From positions 99,585-163,584 of the forward strand of contig JAKSZP010000163.1 of NCBI GenBank assembly GCA_022478985.1: a stretch of 64,000 nucleotides of DNA, written 5' to 3'. The stretch is from Massospora cicadina (Eukaryota; Entomophthoromycota; Entomophthoromycetes; Entomophthorales; Entomophthoraceae). How positions within the stretch are numbered: position 1 is the stretch's first letter; each line of letters opens with the position of its first letter. The notes under the pieces were generated by a model, which was not told where the DNA came from, ran no database searches, and saw only the letters and a program-made list of their open reading frames with translations. This document shows, piece by piece, positions 43,357 to 56,396 of this stretch. Both the position numbers and the translations under genes were made by a program.

Positions 43357-45400
43357 ACTAATGCTAGAATTGTTGCGCTCAACAGAAGTTAAAATTGGGT
43401 TGCATTAAGCACTAAGGCATTTCTCCCTAAGGGATTTCACCAGTAATAAGTTAAAACTTTGTGGAATTTCAAAAAGGTGCACCACTATATATCAGCTCTA
43501 AACGCCGGGGCGCCGCATCCCTGGGCGTTTCTTTAAGTGTAAGTAGTACTACCATATTCGCTGACACATTTTAGTGCTATATGGTCCCAATTTGAGGGGA
43601 AATTAATTGTTTTTTATATAATTACTAAGGTTTCTAATGTCATGAGGCAAGAAGAGGGAACGGATGAGATGACGATAGTTGTATGGATATTTGTGTGCAG
43701 AGATGTAAGTCTAGATACCTGGCCTTTTATCTAGACCACGAGAAATTTCCTTATAAGTGCAAGATAGGACTAAAGTTACTAGTGGTTACTTTTGTACAAC
43801 TGAGCAATTTAATTATCTTATAAAGAGTGATGGGTCACTGCTATGGCTTCTAAGAGATCCTCTGACTGTACCTCCCATCTTAATTTCTTTCTTTGTGGAA
43901 AAGTTAAGAGGTTCTGTAAGGAGGCATCCCAGATCAGGAGTCACCAGCAGGACCAAGATTCACCTTACCCTCAGTTTAATAGCCCCCACTAGCCTGAATG
44001 TTATTAATGTTTTCTAATAAATTTGGTAAACACTTCAAGTCATAAAAGTTTGATCAGATTACATGATATAATAGTATAGATTGTGAATTGCTAATCTGAG
44101 TCAACAGATCAATCCTTTAGTTTTTGGATATCAGCCACCTGGTAGTTAAGTTACTTTGAGGTGAGCCAAGAAAGCAATTTTTATAGACAAATCTACCCAA
44201 GTTTGACTTTATCAAACCAACTCTGATGCCAGTTCAAGGCATCCAATATCAAAGTGTTTACAAGTTTATACAAATTTATCTAAATTCCCTATAACCCAAG
44301 CTTTAGTCTTTTAAGTCATTAGAAAACGCTAGAAAGAGGTCCCAGGTCAGTCCATCTCTGATCCATTTATAGTAAATTTTCTTACTCTCACTATAAAGAA
44401 AACAGCACATCCTAGGATATGTTTTCAAATAATTACTTATTCTGAGCCATTTAAAGAAAAAAATATTTTTCTAAGTAATTCTCCAAGGATTTGACCCATC
44501 CCAATTTTCAACATCTAGGCAAATATTGTTAAAGCGCTCCACAATCCGTGTTCTGGTTCAGATAATTTGTGAGTGGGCACTCAAATCCTTTGATCCAGCA
44601 GCCTGCAGCATTATAGCATAACTTGTTAAGAATTTTGCTCCTGATCAATATTTTCGACCCATAGGCTTTTAAGGCTATCCCCAAACAACATATTTGCTCC
44701 GCCAACTCATGACTGTCTTAGCCCAATCTAGCCAACAATGGGCTTTACAACCCGGTTATTATGAAGACCATCTCTTACCGCTTGATTCTACCCATTAATC
44801 CACCACTAACTTGGCTTGATACAGTCAACAAGAATTTTTTAGCCCAAAGCTCATGAAGGCTACCTTCAAATTCTAGATTACCTGTTAATCTCCAGTGGCA
44901 TAGTGCAATCTGGATAACAAGGGGCTTTTCAACCCAACAATTAATTAGGCTTTATAAGCAAAGAATGCCTGTGCACTTAACCTAAAAGAGGATCTCAGTC
45001 ACATCATATGGAGAACACATATTGGGCAAATCTACCCAAGTTTATATACAAAGCGATCTGGCACCCAGACATCTTTTCTTACTCCATCCAACAGTTTATC
45101 CAGCCCACCAACCCTGAAATTATTACTGAGCTCATCCAAAACATGATCAAATCAAACCAATTAGCTTTTAAGAAGTTGTTTGATTTAAATCATAAAACAG
45201 TACCATGAAGTGAGCCTAGTGAATATCAACAATATAGGGTAGCATCAGAATACCTTGTGAGAGATATCAAAGGCCAGTAACTGAAAAAACTAGCAGGATC
45301 GATTTTTAGTACTAATAATGCCCAACCCAAGAGGTTCTACATGCATCTTTATTTGCAATGTGCCAAACAAAAAGATTTTTAGATAATAAAAATAGAACAT
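43357..45400. other. Unassigned interval
   Basis: Plus-strand open frames at 43757-44017 (86 codons) and 45008-45208 (66 codons) are unrecognised. A GC-rich imperfect hairpin lies near 43499-43531 (AAACGCC ... GGGCGTTT). The 14-base string aatctacccaagtt is repeated near 44188 and 45027. There is no clear element. Confidence 0.35.
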
Positions 45401-46199
45401 ATAATATGGTGCCTCAAAAACTTTTCTTTCTGCTCAATATCACTCATAAGCAAATTTTTATAATATGGTGCTCAATTTGAGCCTAAGCATCCATATTAGT
45501 AGGGAAAAAGGGTTCAGGGGTATGTTGGGTGGCCCAGTTTCTTTAGGTGTTGGGCAAAGACAGACAAAATGGTTGTTGGAGCATCAGCATTTTTTATAAC
45601 ATGGGTGATTACCACGGATCCATTTGATTTTTATTGGCCCAGGTGACACAAAGCCCAAAGGTGTCAGATAACTACTTTTTGCTTTTATTAATTAAAAAGT
45701 CTTTATACATATATTATGTATGGTTAGGCAATTCAAATAAATTAAAATTTTATCTAAAAATTAAGAGAAGGAGGAAAAGTAATTATACTAGCTTAGTAAC
45801 AATATAAGGGAAATTGAGGAGGTGTCTTGGGAAAATATCAAACAATCAAAATTTATATCTATCAAACTAAACAAATTGGGGATTCTGTGGAAGCCCAATT
45901 ATCTTAGCCACATAGCTGTGCTCGCCGCATGGATATGGTTTGAACTTCAAGATTAGGTTGCTCTGAGGGAGCATCAGTTGACCATCTAAGTTGGGGTTGA
46001 TCCCTGACTTTGAGAGTCATCAAGTTTCGTCAGGGATTATCCCTGACATCAGTTTGGGCTATATGGTCAGATTGGGTTCAATTCCTGTCAGCTGACACAT
46101 CCAAATCTATCGTTTGGGTAGGAATACTGACAATACTCCATTCTAGATCTTAGTGAAGGGGAGAAACGGATGGAGAAAGCAAATATGTACATGGTTTAT

Positions 46200-46830
46200 G
46201 ACTTTACCCTAAACAACCTCTACAATTAAGTGTTCATTGTCCCCTCTATATATGACTAATTAAGGCCCTGACCTGTTGGTGACCAATTTGTTGTCACAAC
46301 CTCCAGGCGTGTGATGGTAGAATAGGACTAGATAACCCATATGGAAGGTGTGCAGGAGGTCATGTTTATCATTTAATTAATTAATTTTTATACTAGTTGT
46401 AGCAGATAGGTTTCAAGAAGCCAGGTACTGAGGTCAGATAATTTTATTGGCAATACTTCACATAGTGACTTCAGGGGTTTTGGGGGAGGCTTGGTCAAGC
46501 ATAACATGCACTTTAGAAGGCAGATGGGGATTTCTTCTTTACTGCGCTTGGAAGGGAGACATCATGGTTATTTGATGGTAGCTAATCCAATAATCCAGAA
46601 TTGCTCTAGGCAAAATTGGGGCCATTGAAGGGGGTCAGTCATAGCCATTTTCCGGAGAGTTGCAGTTAGAGTACCATTTACCCACTCTACCATTCAATTG
46701 GTTGCAAGATGGTAGGGGGTGTAGAATACCTGCGTGGTAAAAATCAATTCAGCTAATTCTTTCACCAGCATCAAGCAGAAATTTTGCCCATCCTCAGAAT
46801 GAATGATGATATGGCATTTATGTTGGGTGA
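46200..46830 (-). pseudogene. Integrase of gypsy G
   Basis: Minus strand: DGQNFCLMLVKELAELI and FTTQVFYTPYHLATN, then VEWVNGTLTATLRKMA (46800-46640) match the integrase core around the H-P-x-T-N-G/E-R-x-N motif. DLLHTFHMGYLVLFYHHTPG and CDNKLVTNRSGP (46370-46270) are the C-terminal SH3-like end. Several stops are present. Confidence 0.65.
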
Positions 46831-47439
46831 TAATCCTATTATACAAAAATGGCGGTCGCCTTTTCCAAAGCTAAGGGTAGTGATACAGTTTTGTTCCACT
46901 TAGTTAGATGGTTCATGTCTAGTAGGAGGAACTGATGACCATTAGAGGTTTGAGGTAGAGGTCCCACAACATCAATTCTAATAGTGTGGAATGGTTCACA
47001 GGATGAAACCACTGGATGTTAAGATTGTGAATTAGGTCCAGCCTGAATTTTGCATACCAGGCAGGACTCTAATACATTCTGGATTTAAACAAGCATTCCT
47101 TCCCAATAACATTGAGTTTTAAGCCACTGGTAGGTTTTCCAAATATCCTTAGGCCAGCTTGCCAATGTCCCTCTAATATGACATTAGTTTGAGCGGAAAG
47201 TCATACATAGGGCGCCCACTTGCTAGACACAAGTTTGCACAATTGGCCGTTTTTGACTTAGAGATTTGTCAAACTTTTCGCTAATTCTTTTTTAAATGGT
47301 CAGGGATTCATCCTTCAATAAATGCAGTTGGGTTATGAGATCATAGAGTTGATCTTCTTCAGGGTCCGTTAAAGTTAATATGATTAACTGAGATATACAA
47401 TCTATATTTTTGGTTGATAGTCCCTGGTTGGTGGATAAA

Positions 47440-47720
47440 GAAAAGTTGTAGTTTTGAAGTTTTAACGCTCATTAAGCTAATCTCCAGTCAGGATCCTTCA
47501 TTTCCTGTAGCCTTCATAAGGAAATATCATTGGGTAATGATGGTTAAATGCTTTTCAAATATATATGTCAAAAATTTCTAAAAGCCAGTAGGACTGCTAA
47601 GCATTCACATTCTGTTACGCTATAATTTCGTTCAGCTTTAGATAAGGTCTTGCTGTAGTAAGTGATGAAATGGTCCACTAAGTTTTTTCATGTTGAGATA
47701 GTATAGATACAATAGCTACA
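47440..47720 (-). pseudogene. RNase H of gypsy G
   Basis: Minus strand: DHFITYYSKTLSKAERNYSV, then TECECLAVLLA (about 47685-47590), the classic gypsy RNase H segment with the catalytic glutamate region recognisable. Confidence 0.6.
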
Positions 47721-47949
47721 TTGCTAGCATCTGTAGAAAGGAAAAAAGGTTTATCAAAAAAAGTATAAATAAGTATGGGAGAGTGGGATAGAGTGAGAAT
47801 ATCTGATCAAGAGCCTGCTGATGTCCTTCTTTCCATTGGAAGGGTATCCCTTTCTTCAATAGATACATCAGAGGCTCAGAGGTGTCTGAAAAGTGGGTTT
47901 TAAAATGCCAATAATATCACATGATCACTAAAAAACTTGTACGTTTCAC

Positions 47950-48800
47950 AGAGATTTATGGGGGTGATCTTAGTATTGGCCAAGATCTATTTATCAATCA
48001 GGGATATTCCAGATTTCTCTGACTTTATGACCTAAATCCACTCACTCTGAAAGAAAGAGCATTTTAAAGGATTTAGTTATAATGATGATTGCTGTATTTT
48101 CTTAAATTTTGCCTGAGGTAATCTAGATGTTAATAAAGGCTCTCAAAAAATGTTAATATTATTAAGATAAGCTTGGACGAAGGAGCGTTCTAAATCGCTA
48201 AACGTCCTTCCATGGCGGGTTAAAAGGTAACAGGGGCGTTACACAACCCCTGTGGCACCTGAGTGAGCTTAAAAATCATCGCATGTAATTAGAGTGCATT
48301 TTTCACAATCTTCTGGTGAGAAATCAACTTTCCAGTACCCTCTGGCAAGACCCATAGCCAAGAAATACTGGGACCCTAGTATCAAGTGTAAGGAGTTATC
48401 TATTTGCAGCAATGGATAGTTATCTTTGTGAGTAATAGAGTCGAGGCGGTAATAATCCATGACAACACAATGGCCACCATCCTTCTTCTGAATTAATTAG
48501 AGTGGGGAATACCATGGGCTTTTAGTAATGGAGAAATTGACAGCTTTCAACAGTTAATGTAACTCTAAGGCCACTTGAGCTTCCTACACTTTAAATTTTC
48601 GATATGGTCGGGATTTAAATGGAGGGTGAGCATCCATCTCAATTTGATAAATTTCCCCGGACATTTTCCTATAGTCACTTGGTCCCAAAGATAACATATG
48701 TCCATACTCCTCCAAGAGATTTTTGACATTCTGGCGTTCTTTAGGGGTGAGATTGTCCCCAATTATACTCTCAACAAGTGCTATGATAAGTAATAATAGA
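47950..48800 (-). pseudogene. Reverse transcriptase of gypsy G, catalytic box Y-L-N-N
   Basis: The open frame 48460-48269 gives MDYYRLDSITHKDNYPLLQI and FLAMGLARGYWKVDFSPEDC, the fingers and first palm motif. The catalytic box at 48158-48169 reads TAT CTT AAT AAT (Y-L-N-N), both aspartates lost by G-to-A change, followed by INIF. Upstream, the 48762-48565 frame overlaps the pre-RT region. Confidence 0.7.
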
Positions 48801-49028
48801 ATTTAAAATTGTAATGATCCAAAACAACTCACATTAGCAATATTCTCAATGGGACATAGTTTTAGGTAATCAAGAAGGCACTTCAAGGGACTTGGAGGTT
48901 TTTAGTGGTTAAATTACCTAATGGAATAAAGATATAATTCCCATAGGCAGGATCTAAAATCCCTGGGCAGGTCAACAATTCCTTAATGGAAGGGTTTATT
49001 ATCCACTATGCTACAAAATTTGATTAGG

Positions 49029-49131
49029 ATGGGTGATAATCTGAATCCCTGTATCCACAATAACTTGTGAGCCAGAGGGTATTTTGATGGGATGAGAGGT
49101 ATAGAGAGGGATCCCCTGTTCAGCATCTACA
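49029..49131 (-). pseudogene. dUTPase-like fragment in gypsy G pol
   Basis: Minus strand: VDAEQGIPLYTSHPIKIPSG, then SQVIVDTGIQI. This fits the first dUTPase strand followed by the I-P-x-G-x-x-x-V-x-T-G-I turn. It lies between protease and RT, as in gypsies B and C. The catalytic G-V-I-D-x-x-Y motif was not found downstream. Confidence 0.45.
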
Positions 49132-49499
49132 GACTCAGGAGAAACTTGGGTTTTCCCCTATAAGACTTTGTATTCAACCTTGCAATTGGAGGATTGGTAT
49201 TTGGGTAGACATGTCCTTTTTTTGAAGGGCTCCTTTACTTTTAACAGAGAGTTTGAATATTTAATGGAATTAATACTTAGTATGGTTAGTTAATTTTCCC
49301 TATGGCTGATGATGCAATTGAAATTTTCATCAATTGGACCCCAATAAGCAACTCATAAGTATCGTTTTCACCACAATGATGGGGCAGTAATTCATTGTTT
49401 CCCAAATATAAGGTGTAAAGCAAAATAAGCTACAATCGCCTTAGTAGACTATCTACCTGAATTCCCATATTCAACTTTGTTAATCAAGACTGGATCCAT

Positions 49500-49580
49500 T
49501 TTTATCATTTGGATAAGTCAAGAGAAAGCAACGTTAACCTGAGAACCAGTGTTAATTATCAACAGGACTTTAACCTTATG
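49500..49580 (-). pseudogene. Protease active-site region of gypsy G
   Basis: Minus strand: VLLIINTGSQVNVAFS. The catalytic aspartate of D-T-G-S is asparagine (AAC at 49551-49553). Confidence 0.6.
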
Positions 49581-49699
49581 TATGACTACCTTGACTTGAA
49601 CCAACGAAGAGCCAAACTGGGAATCAACAGATAGTAGACTGTCATTAGGGCATGAGTAAAAGCAAGCAGAGGATTCTGCCGCGGCCAAGCTTATGGTTG

Positions 49700-50930
49700 T
49701 TCAATGAATTTAAAAGTTTTATTTGCAAATGCTTGGATCTCTATATAAGAGTTGAATGCCAAAATTTGTTTGGGTAACTGACTAACATAAAAGTAACAAA
49801 TCTAGAGAGTTTTATTTTCTTGAATAGAAAGAGGTACTTCAACTTGTGCAGGGGCATCTAACACAATACAACTTGAAGTGCTGGTGATACAGGTAGAATC
49901 AGAACAAGGGTCTTGAGGCACTTGATTTTTGTTAGCATAGGAAGCTTCTTGTCCTATAATAACTGATCTTTTGCCACCTTACGTTAAAGAATGTGACAAA
50001 AGTCCACAGTTTGGTTGGTTCTAATGTAATTTGGGATATAATTCAGTTGTAGGAGAATTGGGGGGTAACTGCTAACACTTGGGACTGGGACTTATTTTAT
50101 GTTAAAACAAAGTGGCCCAGAGAAGATGTAATTTGGGAGGAAATTTTTAAAAATAGCTTCTTTAATATGGATGAGGGTCTTTAAGTTGGATTTCACCGCT
50201 TTTAGATAAAGTAGAATATTAGGCATATTTTCAAATGCTGAAAACGAGGCGGTGATAGCATCATCTAACATAAGATGATTCACTGCAATCAGCGTTTGAG
50301 CCTCTAGGAAAAAATGTGGCCAAATTCATTGATAGTTTCCCTCTGATTAAGAAAGATGCCCATGAAGGTCTATTTTGTTTGGATAGAGTTAAGTCGCTCC
50401 AGAATTCCCTGAGAAAGGCAGTCTTGGCGGGAGTCCAAGTATGGCAATGCATCAGATGGGGGAACATAATGTCTTGATCCATGTGGCTAAGACACTTTGT
50501 TAGATGCTTAATCATTGATGTTTAGTCACTTCCTCCATAGAGAATTTGAAACAATATAAGAAAGAGAAGATACTTCCCTCCCTCGGGACTTGTTTTTTCA
50601 ACGAAAGTCTAAACATACCATTTGGGGGTTTGAGGCTTAACAACATGAACTGATACTGGGACTGCGCTTTCACCTATCAAAGAAGTGGTATCTTGGGATT
50701 ACGCTTAGGGTTGAATAGAATCCACTTGACTCCGTAGATTGTTATCATCAATTATCTAATCAACTCGTTCATGAGAGGAAATGAGAGCTTATTTTGTGGT
50801 GATTAGTTGGTTTAGTTGCTGCATTTCATTTTTAAAGAGGTATTAGCAGCTTGGAGTTTGAGTCGATGTTAATCTTTGGAGAGAACACTTTACTCTAATC
50901 TACATATCACAGCAGGTATGGCTACCAAGG
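49700..50930 (-). pseudogene. gag of gypsy G, C-terminal two thirds
   Basis: Open frames 50515-50261 and 50283-50092 (NHLMLDDAITASFSAFENMP, KSNLKTLIHIKEAIFKNFLP) lie where capsid is expected. Upstream, EMQQLNQLITTK at about 50830 resembles a coiled-coil start. No knuckle was recognised. Gypsy C interrupts the gene at about 50944; the N-terminal part continues at 62168. Confidence 0.5.
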
Positions 50931-51094
50931 TCCCATGGCATTCATGATGAGCAATGATATAAAATTAACGTTTTTGTTGAGATACGCTGTGAAACAATAT
51001 TGTGCAGAGTTTGACCCACTGAGCAATAGGACCAATGATATGAGATTCGTTGCCCTTGAAACAACAGAAATAAACTTTTATCAATAATATGGAG

Positions 51095-51110
51095 CACTTG
51101 AACCCACTAT
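51095..51110. repeat. Target-site duplication of LINE copy 3, left
   Basis: cacttgaacccactat, identical to 56381-56396; the unoccupied site is visible in the other gypsy C LTR at about 61807-61823. Confidence 0.93.
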
Positions 51111-51245
51111 TTTATAAATTTATTGCGGGGAAGGCCGACCATGGGACGGACACTTCCAAATATGACTCAGATGAGACAAAACTTAGTACCAGGGGAGGCA
51201 CCCCAGAGAAGCGATGCTATCTCTTGTTGCCAGAGGGAACACCAC

Positions 51246-54200
51246 TTATGGGGAGGGGGAGGAAACGTGTGAAGGGGCCATAGCCACAATTGAGCACGTG
51301 TGGAGGAAGGGGTCTGATTTGATGAACCAGACTGTGAACCAGGAAGAGATCAGCTGTCAGTGACGTGGTGGAAGGTATCCAAACATCCACGCTTGAAAGT
51401 GGTCCACCAAATGAGACCAGAATCTGTGGACAGCTTCTGGGAGGGTGAGGTGGAGCCTGCGATGGCATCTAAGACAATCGTGTGGATGGTCCACATGGCG
51501 ATTGCAACCACCATAGCATGAAGGGAGGGCAGAAGGGGGGAGGCCCTTGATAGAGCGAACACATCTCTTGACAGACTGAAGGGATGAGTTTGATCCTGGC
51601 CCAGAAGACGTTGAACTTCGCGCCATATCACTTTAGAGGTATGGCACTTCTCCAGGCGGTGAAACAGCGTTCCATACTGGCCACACACGACACAGGATGA
51701 GTGTAAAGCGTTAAGCGCTCAGCTGTACGATACACCCGCCTCAGGCAGCGCCATACATGGGAGCGGACTTGAGGTTGCAACAGAGGATGGTGTGCGTATT
51801 TCCAGATAGTTTTTTGGGTCTCAATGGAATAAGGAATGTCCATCATGTCCAGGTAGTCCACCCTGGATAGGACATGGGGTCGAATGGGGATCACGCCATC
51901 GTGGATGGGTAGCCCCTGTACCTCTTGTGTGAACTGAGGAGAGGGACGGACTCTTTGGGTTGTATGTCCGCTAATATGAATTCTCCACTCAGCGCTCCGC
52001 ATGGAGAGGAGGATTCGTTTGTAGTTGGTTTTAGTCCAGTGAGGACCTGTGGCTGATGTATGTGAAGCGAGGTATTTTATCAGGGAGTGGGGGTTCAATG
52101 GATTGTTGAGGCCCAAGGCGCAGGAGAAGTTGGAGCGGGCTGTGTGGGACCAGTGTTGGGAGGGGAGTGTAGGGGCGGTGATGGCCGCAATCCAGGTACC
52201 CAGGATCTTGGCGGCATGGGCTTTGAAGTCAAGCATGCCCATGCCACCATGATGTTGAGGGCCAAACATGACCTCTAGCCGCATTTGTGGAAGGTGGCCT
52301 GACCAAAGCCATCCTTGCAGCAAGGCGTACAAGGATTTGTAGAAGCTTGGGGAGAAGGGGATGGCACGGGCTCCAAACCAGACTTTGGAGAGGAGCATGG
52401 AGTTGGCTAAAACAATACTGCCAGTAAGGTAAGTAAGGTGGGCTCTGAGAGAGGTGATTCGCTTCGTCACGTTATCCAGGATACGGCACTCCATTACTGC
52501 TGATGCATATCCGCCTGCCTCCATCCACACGCCCAGATGGCGTACTGGTCCTATGGTAGGGCGTGGCACGAAGGGGAGCACCAGTGGGGTGGTGTGTTTT
52601 AAATTAGTAGGGCGAGGACGTGAGCGAGCAGATGGGCCAGGTTGGGAACTAATTGCTGGGGTCCAGCAGTTCTGAAACTGACCAAGGAGGATATTTTGGT
52701 TTTGGAAGCGTTCAGTGCCGCGCTGCTTACCCGGGAATACTCCTGGATGAGAGCTTCAAGTGCGTGTGCATCTTGATTATTAGACACCCCCACCACACAA
52801 TCATCTGCAAACGCCATTATCTTGACTGGGGCTTGGCCTGGCACATGGACCCCAGTGAGTTGGGCATTCACATTTTGCAGTAGTGGGTCAAGGCTGAAGT
52901 TGTATAAGAGTGGGCTGAGGTGGTCCCCTTGTTGCAAGCCCCTTTGAGGGCGGACTACTTCCGTTAGGAAGCCAGGGCCACGCACTGCCATTGTTGCAGA
53001 TTCTGTGAGCAGCATTACCCAGTTGATGAAGCGAGGGGGTAGGCAGAATTGATGGAGGCAGGCCCTGAGGTATTCCCAGTTTACTCTATCATAGGCCTTT
53101 TGTTGGTCCAAGAATACAAGTGCCCCAGAGGCTGTGGACTGACATACATTAGCCACAGAGTGCACGTTATCCTAAATTGACCTTCTGGGGATGAAACCAA
53201 ATTGTTCTGGGGAGATGGTGGCAGATGCTACAGTCCCTAAACGGTTAGCCATGATTTTTGTTAAAATTTTGGTGTCTGTGTTTGTTAGGTAAATGGGTCA
53301 CCAGTTGGCTAAGTCTAGCTTATCCCCTTTCTTAAAGAGTATGTCAGTGAAGGCCTCATGTCCTCCTGGTAGGAGGCGCATTTCCATCAGGCTTTGGTTA
53401 AGTGAGGCAAGCAGCAATAGGGATATATATTTGAAATATTTTTTGTAGAACTCATATGGAATGTCATCTTGGCCTGGGCATTTTTGGTTTGGTGCACCGC
53501 GAATGGCTGTCCATAATTCGTTCAGAGTAATCAAATTCATTATTTCTGGGTATCAGAAAATCGAGCGGATGTGGGCTCAGTCAAGAAATTCCGCCACTTT
53601 GGCTGGCTGAATTAGGTCGGAGCGGTACAACTCAGAGTAATACTTTTGTTTTTTGATTGCCACTTCAGCTGGTGTATCCGCAATGGAATTATCCGATCTT
53701 CACACCTGCGTGCAGGCCACACTCTGGCGTGGTGCAAAATTTTTTTAAAGAAATGTGCGGTGCAATTGTTGCCTTTTGTGATGCGTGTGGCCCTGTACTG
53801 AACACAAACCTGATGTTTGTGTTGTCTTTCGAGTGCGTTGAGGTGGGAAGCTGCCTCCGCCCACTTCCGTCCCCATGCAGAGCTGTATCCTGTAACTGGG
53901 ATGTTGGACTCCAAGTGTGCCAATTCTGCCAGAGCGTGTGAGATAACTGCTGATGTGGCTTGTGAGCGTCTGGAGGAGAGATGGCGGGAGTGGCGGATGG
54001 TGTCATCTTTGAAAGTTGACCATGTGGAAATGGGGTCCACGCAAAATGGTGCAACAAATTTTTTTGCCATAGTTGCCTCTTCTACCCACATGGAAAATCC
54101 TGGCGACCCAAGCTCGATGGGGTGGATTCTGTACCAATGTGGGGCCTTAGCAGCCACACAGGTAGGTGGTAGGTTAGTGAGACCAGTCGATGGTTGGAGA

Positions 54201-54869
54201 ATTCCAATTTTGTTGTCTTGAAGTGGGAGATGTGGGGTTGGAATTTCGCCGGTGTTAGAATAATGTTGATGCGGGTCATGGACCTTAATTGGCCATTGTG
54301 GACGTGGGGCTGTGTCATGTTTTTGAGCAGCAGGGCATGCCACGGCAGCACATCCATTAACCTGAGGGTGGCCTTTAGAACGCGTAGTTCTACGTGACCC
54401 TGGGGGGCGTGGGGTGAGTAAGGCCACCAGTCTGTTGGTGTGTTTAGCCAACAGTTCATGTCGCCGACTATGAAGGCGTCTGTGGGTAGTGGGAGGGATT
54501 TGACTGACAAGAAAAATTCCCAACGCTTGTGTGCACTGTTTGGGGCATAGATGTTGACAATTGCATGTGCTACGTCAGCCCACGAGAAGGTGACAACAAG
54601 CACTCGGCCATTTAGGAATGTTTCTGAGGATAAAAATTTGAAAAATTATTTTTCTGAATTAGCACCCCACAGTGCATCGACCAAGAGGATAGGGATGGGA
54701 GGAGCATTGCTTTCCAAGCTTCCTTGGAACCTTATGGACAGTGGGACTCCTGGATGGCCAGGATATCCACGGGTAAATTGTGTTGTAAAAAACTCAGGTT
54801 CCTAGCCTGGGATGAGGAGGCCTTGAGTCTGGCAATATTCAATGTCCCTGTGGTGAAGGTTTCCCCCAT
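51246..54869 (-). pseudogene. LINE copy 3 ORF2: endonuclease and reverse transcriptase
   Basis: Endonuclease motifs: VNIYAPNS, GDMNCWLNTP, MTRINIILTP and SNHRLVSLTYH (54603-54082; the usual S-D-H reads S-N-H). RT motifs: FLDQQKAYDRVNW, GLQQGDHLSPLLYNFSLDPL and FADDCVVGVSNN with FADD at 52800-52811 (frame 53165-52599). The thumb and C-terminal domain are open from 52581 to 51628, ending at the CVAS region of the C-terminal knuckle, where a small deletion shifts the frame. It starts at the ATG after the ORF1 TAA and ends at the TAA at 51246-51248. Fewer breaks than copy 2, but not intact. Confidence 0.88.
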
Positions 54870-54875
54870 CGCACC

Positions 54876-56286
54876 TTAGGTGCGAGAGGGTGGGCACCCA
54901 GGCCCACCATCCTCTTCTAGATCCCCGCAGGCCTTCACAGCAGCATGGGTGTTAGCAGCAATGCCATCGAGGTTTTTTTGATTTTCTCGGAGAGTCACAT
55001 TGGCTTTAGCCTTCACTTTTTGTTTTCCCGACGTCGGACGAATTTTTTGCGGTGCGGGTGAGTTTGGTGCACCATTGAGTGGGTCAAAAAAATTTTTCAG
55101 TTGGGATGGGTCCCAAGTTGGTTTCAACCGGAGCTTGGGTTGCAACGATTGGTTGATATTGAATCTCCCATCAGATCCTCAGATTGAGTGGCCCGCTTGG
55201 CATGTGCTTCCCAATCTGATTGGTTGATGGATTCCTGAGTTGCTTCCACCATGAAGGTCTCCATGTCCTCCTGGCATTGTGAGTGTGGGATAGCGGTGGT
55301 GGCTTTGGCCGCTTCCTTGGCTGCAGCCCTATGGGCCTGCTTGGCCTTCTTCCGCTCTTGTGGGGAGATAGGCTTTACCAGTAGGTAGCAGCCTTGCGCT
55401 CCCCACGGGAAGGCCTCCTTGGTGCTTGCAGTTGGTTCGTAGTGCGCCTGTCCGCTGACCATGGCCACTGAGGGGTGCTCTTGGAATGTGACACCCTCCT
55501 TGATGGGGCACGCGTGTGCCTTATGGTCAAATGCGTCACAGTGGGTGCATATGGGGGTACGCTGTCCACGGTCACCCAGAATGGGTGGGTGGTATGCCCT
55601 ACAATATCAATAAAAGTGGAGTGTGGGATCTGAATTGGGTCCTTCGCGATCTCCTCAGTTGATGTCAGTACTGCGATGGCTTTGCCAGTGCACAGGTGTG
55701 GCATCAGCGTGAAGCGTTGCATTTTGAAAGATTGTATTTCGCCATATATGGCGAGACCATCTTTCAGGTGTTGTTCCAAATTGTCATGTTTTACCATAGT
55801 AGGCAAAAAGTCAAACGTGAGGAAAATTTGGTTTAATTTTGTCCATCTGGTGCATTTAGTTTCGACGACCCATTGCCCTTTGGGGAGGTCAACCACTACG
55901 CGCACCGCTGCAGCCTCATCTGCTGCCATTTTGCTTTCAAAACCTAGGTCCAGCCAACCGCGTGACATGGAGTGAGGTGCAATGTACACCGCAGTTGGGA
56001 AAATTATGTGTACATCTTCACAAAATTTTTCCCATAAGGCCGTTTTTTGGATGTCCAGAAATATGCGGACTCCAAATTCCACCGACGAAAGTGGCTGGGA
56101 GTGTGGCGTGTTGATGTACTGGTTGCATCGTGCTTGCCATGTGAGTATCTTTGGGGAAATAGTGACCGCCAGTTTCTTAGTATTTTTGTCAATTCCGCCT
56201 TTTTCTCCAGGGCGTTTTCAAACGTTGGAGGCTGCGGGCCTTCTACCTGCTCCTCTTACCTTGCTTGCCCAACTGCTCCCTGACAT
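54876..56286 (-). pseudogene. LINE copy 3 ORF1 with CCHC knuckle
   Basis: Starts at the ATG at 56286. The 235-codon frame 56082-55375 contains YIAPHSMSRGWLDLGFESK, LPKGQWVVETK and KDGLAIYGEIQSFKMQRFTL, probably the folded RNA-binding part. The knuckle CTHCDAFDHKAHAC lies at 55549-55508, but in another frame. The frames 55468-55124 and 55145-54876 complete the protein to a TAA at 54876-54878, six bases before the ORF2 ATG. Confidence 0.82.
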
Positions 56287-56380
56287 GGGCGCAGACTAAT
56301 CTCCTCTGTGAGATTATCAAACTAGATTCAGTCTTGAATTGAATAGGTTGCAATAGTGATTGCAACGAGAAAGAAAAGTC

Positions 56381-56396
56381 CACTTGAACCCACTAT
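56381..56396. repeat. Target-site duplication of LINE copy 3, right
   Basis: cacttgaacccactat; the gypsy C LTR resumes directly after it. Confidence 0.93.

Larger units (their letters stand above)
51111..56380 (-). mobile_element. Full-length LINE, copy 3
   Basis: A 5270-bp minus-strand copy with a perfect 16-bp TSD, in the same orientation as its host LTR. It has the longest remaining open frames of the three copies (235, 303 and 317 codons). The tail at the low-coordinate end is ATTTATAAAA-like rather than the longer TTTAAA repeat of copies 1 and 2. Confidence 0.94.

Noticed and set aside
43499..43531. GC-rich imperfect hairpin as a possible RNA gene or terminator
   Set aside because: Only a 7-bp stem with a long loop; no adjacent gene or conserved partner.
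45299..45320. Possible fourth micro-insertion (tttttagtactaat)
   Set aside because: The core lacks the catctagtact sequence and no flanking direct repeats are present.
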